Of a DNA stretch of 29,612 bases, positions 29,298-29,612 are shown piece after piece; positions within the stretch are counted from its first letter, which is position 1, and every line of letters begins with the position of its first letter. The notes beneath the pieces were generated by a model that had not been told where the DNA came from, ran no database searches, and saw only the letters and a program-made list of their open reading frames with translations. Source of the DNA: an uncultured Clostridia bacterium (lineage in GTDB: Bacteria > Bacillota > Clostridia > UBA1381); assembly GCA_934463455.1 (NCBI GenBank), contig CAKSJU010000014.1:1-29612 (forward strand), read 5' to 3'. The position numbers and the translations under genes are program-made.

Positions 29298-29364
29298 GTC
29301 AGGTTATTTCTGTGAGGCAATATTGCCTGTCGGTCGGCTGTCCATGTAGCCGGCCGATTTTTTT
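29298..29364 (+). ncRNA. Predicted small RNA D, antisense to the leader of the recombination operon
   Basis: An RNA of about 67 nt is predicted, ending at a strong terminator: TCGGTCGGCT (29330-29339) with AGCCGGCCGA (29348-29357), one G-U, then seven T (29358-29364). A GGCAATATTGCC palindrome and CCTGTCGG precede the terminator. It overlaps the stop codon of the repeat-protein gene. It is complementary to the mRNA between that gene and Gp157 but ends away from the Gp157 ribosome site. The design matches small RNA C. Confidence 0.68.
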
Positions 29365-29612
29365 ATTCTTCATTTTTTACCTCTTTAAACGTCCAATTAC
29401 CGCTTTGATATATAGTTTTAGTGAAACAGTCTTTAATTGTGGCATTACCCGACAAATTCGCCTTACTTAATTTGTCCCACTTTGTAGCCGGTGAAGTTAC
29501 TATAGTCGCACTGTCGCAAATGTACTTGACTGTCGCACTGTCGCGAATGTACCCGACTGTCACACTGCCGCGAATGTACTCGACTGTCACACTGTCGCGA
29601 ATGTACCCGACT
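29363..29612 (-). CDS. Partial gene for a 9-residue-repeat protein (5' end beyond the window)
   Basis: The frame stays open to the window edge, so the true start is not seen; the first GTG in view is at 29590. The visible protein is built of 9-residue units of the form V-x-Y-I-(R/C)-(D/G)-S-(A/V)-T, at least four in a row, and then a non-repeated end (TKWDKLSKANLSGNATIKD, ending KEVKNEE). Regular Val/Tyr/Ile every nine residues suggests a beta-solenoid. I recall such repeat proteins in early regions of Clostridia phages, but no function. Confidence 0.75.
   Translation of the reverse strand, partial: VGYIRDSVTVEYIRGSVTVGYIRDSATVKYICDSATIVTSPATKWDKLSKANLSGNATIKDCFTKTIYQSGNWTFKEVKNEE
29504..29612 (-). 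repeat. 27-bp tandem repeats encoding the 9-residue units
   Basis: Units of 27 bp lie at 29504-29530, 29531-29557, 29558-29584 and 29585-29611 and differ at only a few positions. The first base of a fifth unit is at 29612. The array continues past the edge. High DNA identity implies recent expansion. Confidence 0.9.

Noticed and set aside
29504..29612. Direct 27-bp repeats that could suggest a CRISPR array
   Set aside because: The units abut with no spacers and keep an open reading frame of 9-residue repeats, so it is a coding tandem repeat.

Overview
The window is the late, lysis and replication part of a prophage (or phage) of a low-GC Gram-positive host, most likely a gut-type Clostridia. 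The evidence is strong AGGAGG ribosome sites, AT-rich codon use, host-like TTGACA-17-TATAAT promoters, and phage families typical of Clostridia siphoviruses. Almost every protein gene is on the minus strand, so the phage programme reads from right (early) to left (late). A complete tRNA-Lys(UUU) gene with encoded CCA lies at the extreme left on the plus strand, pointing into the prophage. It is a plausible integration site. No integrase or CI-type repressor gene is in view; they probably lie beyond the right edge.

Right to left: (1) 29.6-26.0 kb, replication and recombination: a protein of 9-residue tandem repeats cut by the window edge, Gp157-like, ERF annealing protein, HNH nuclease, SSB, a replication initiator whose gene carries 12-bp iterons, and RusA resolvase. 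(2) 26.0-19.9 kb, a tightly overlapping row of small accessory genes: Cys-rich zinc-ribbon proteins, a radical SAM enzyme, a YopX gene with a nonsense codon, a Lar-type protein, an ASCH protein, and a probable late-gene activator. (3) 19.75-12.1 kb, packaging and head: TerS, TerL, portal, a MuF protein with a C-terminal toxin-like domain plus a probable immunity gene, scaffold, major capsid, four head-tail connector and completion genes, and the major tail protein. (4) 12.06-9.03 kb, an inserted accessory block (see below). (5) 9.0-3.5 kb, tail: tail assembly chaperone with a textbook -1 frameshift site, tape measure with Trp-rich repeats, distal tail proteins, and a collagen-like fibre whose gene has an in-frame TAA at codon 41. 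(6) 1.5-0.2 kb, a small protein, holin and an M15-type endolysin, closed by a terminator.

The most interesting part is the accessory block between the major tail gene and the tail chaperone gene. It contains a membrane OB-fold moron with its own promoter and terminator, and then an immunity-like island. That island has two type I toxin-antitoxin-like cassettes (22- and 21-residue hydrophobic peptides, strong but hairpin-masked ribosome sites, convergent antisense RNAs from near-consensus promoters). They flank a ribbon-helix-helix-like protein, a short unknown protein and a BRO-N/KilAC antirepressor. A further plus-strand small RNA lies between the RHH gene and the unknown gene that precedes the antirepressor. 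The order operator-promoter, RHH protein, antisense RNA, antirepressor resembles the immI region of phage P22. A fourth plus-strand small RNA of similar design sits in front of the recombination genes at 29.3 kb. All four predicted RNAs oppose lytic transcription.

All functions are inferred from reading the sequence and from family knowledge. No database search, folding program or alignment was run.
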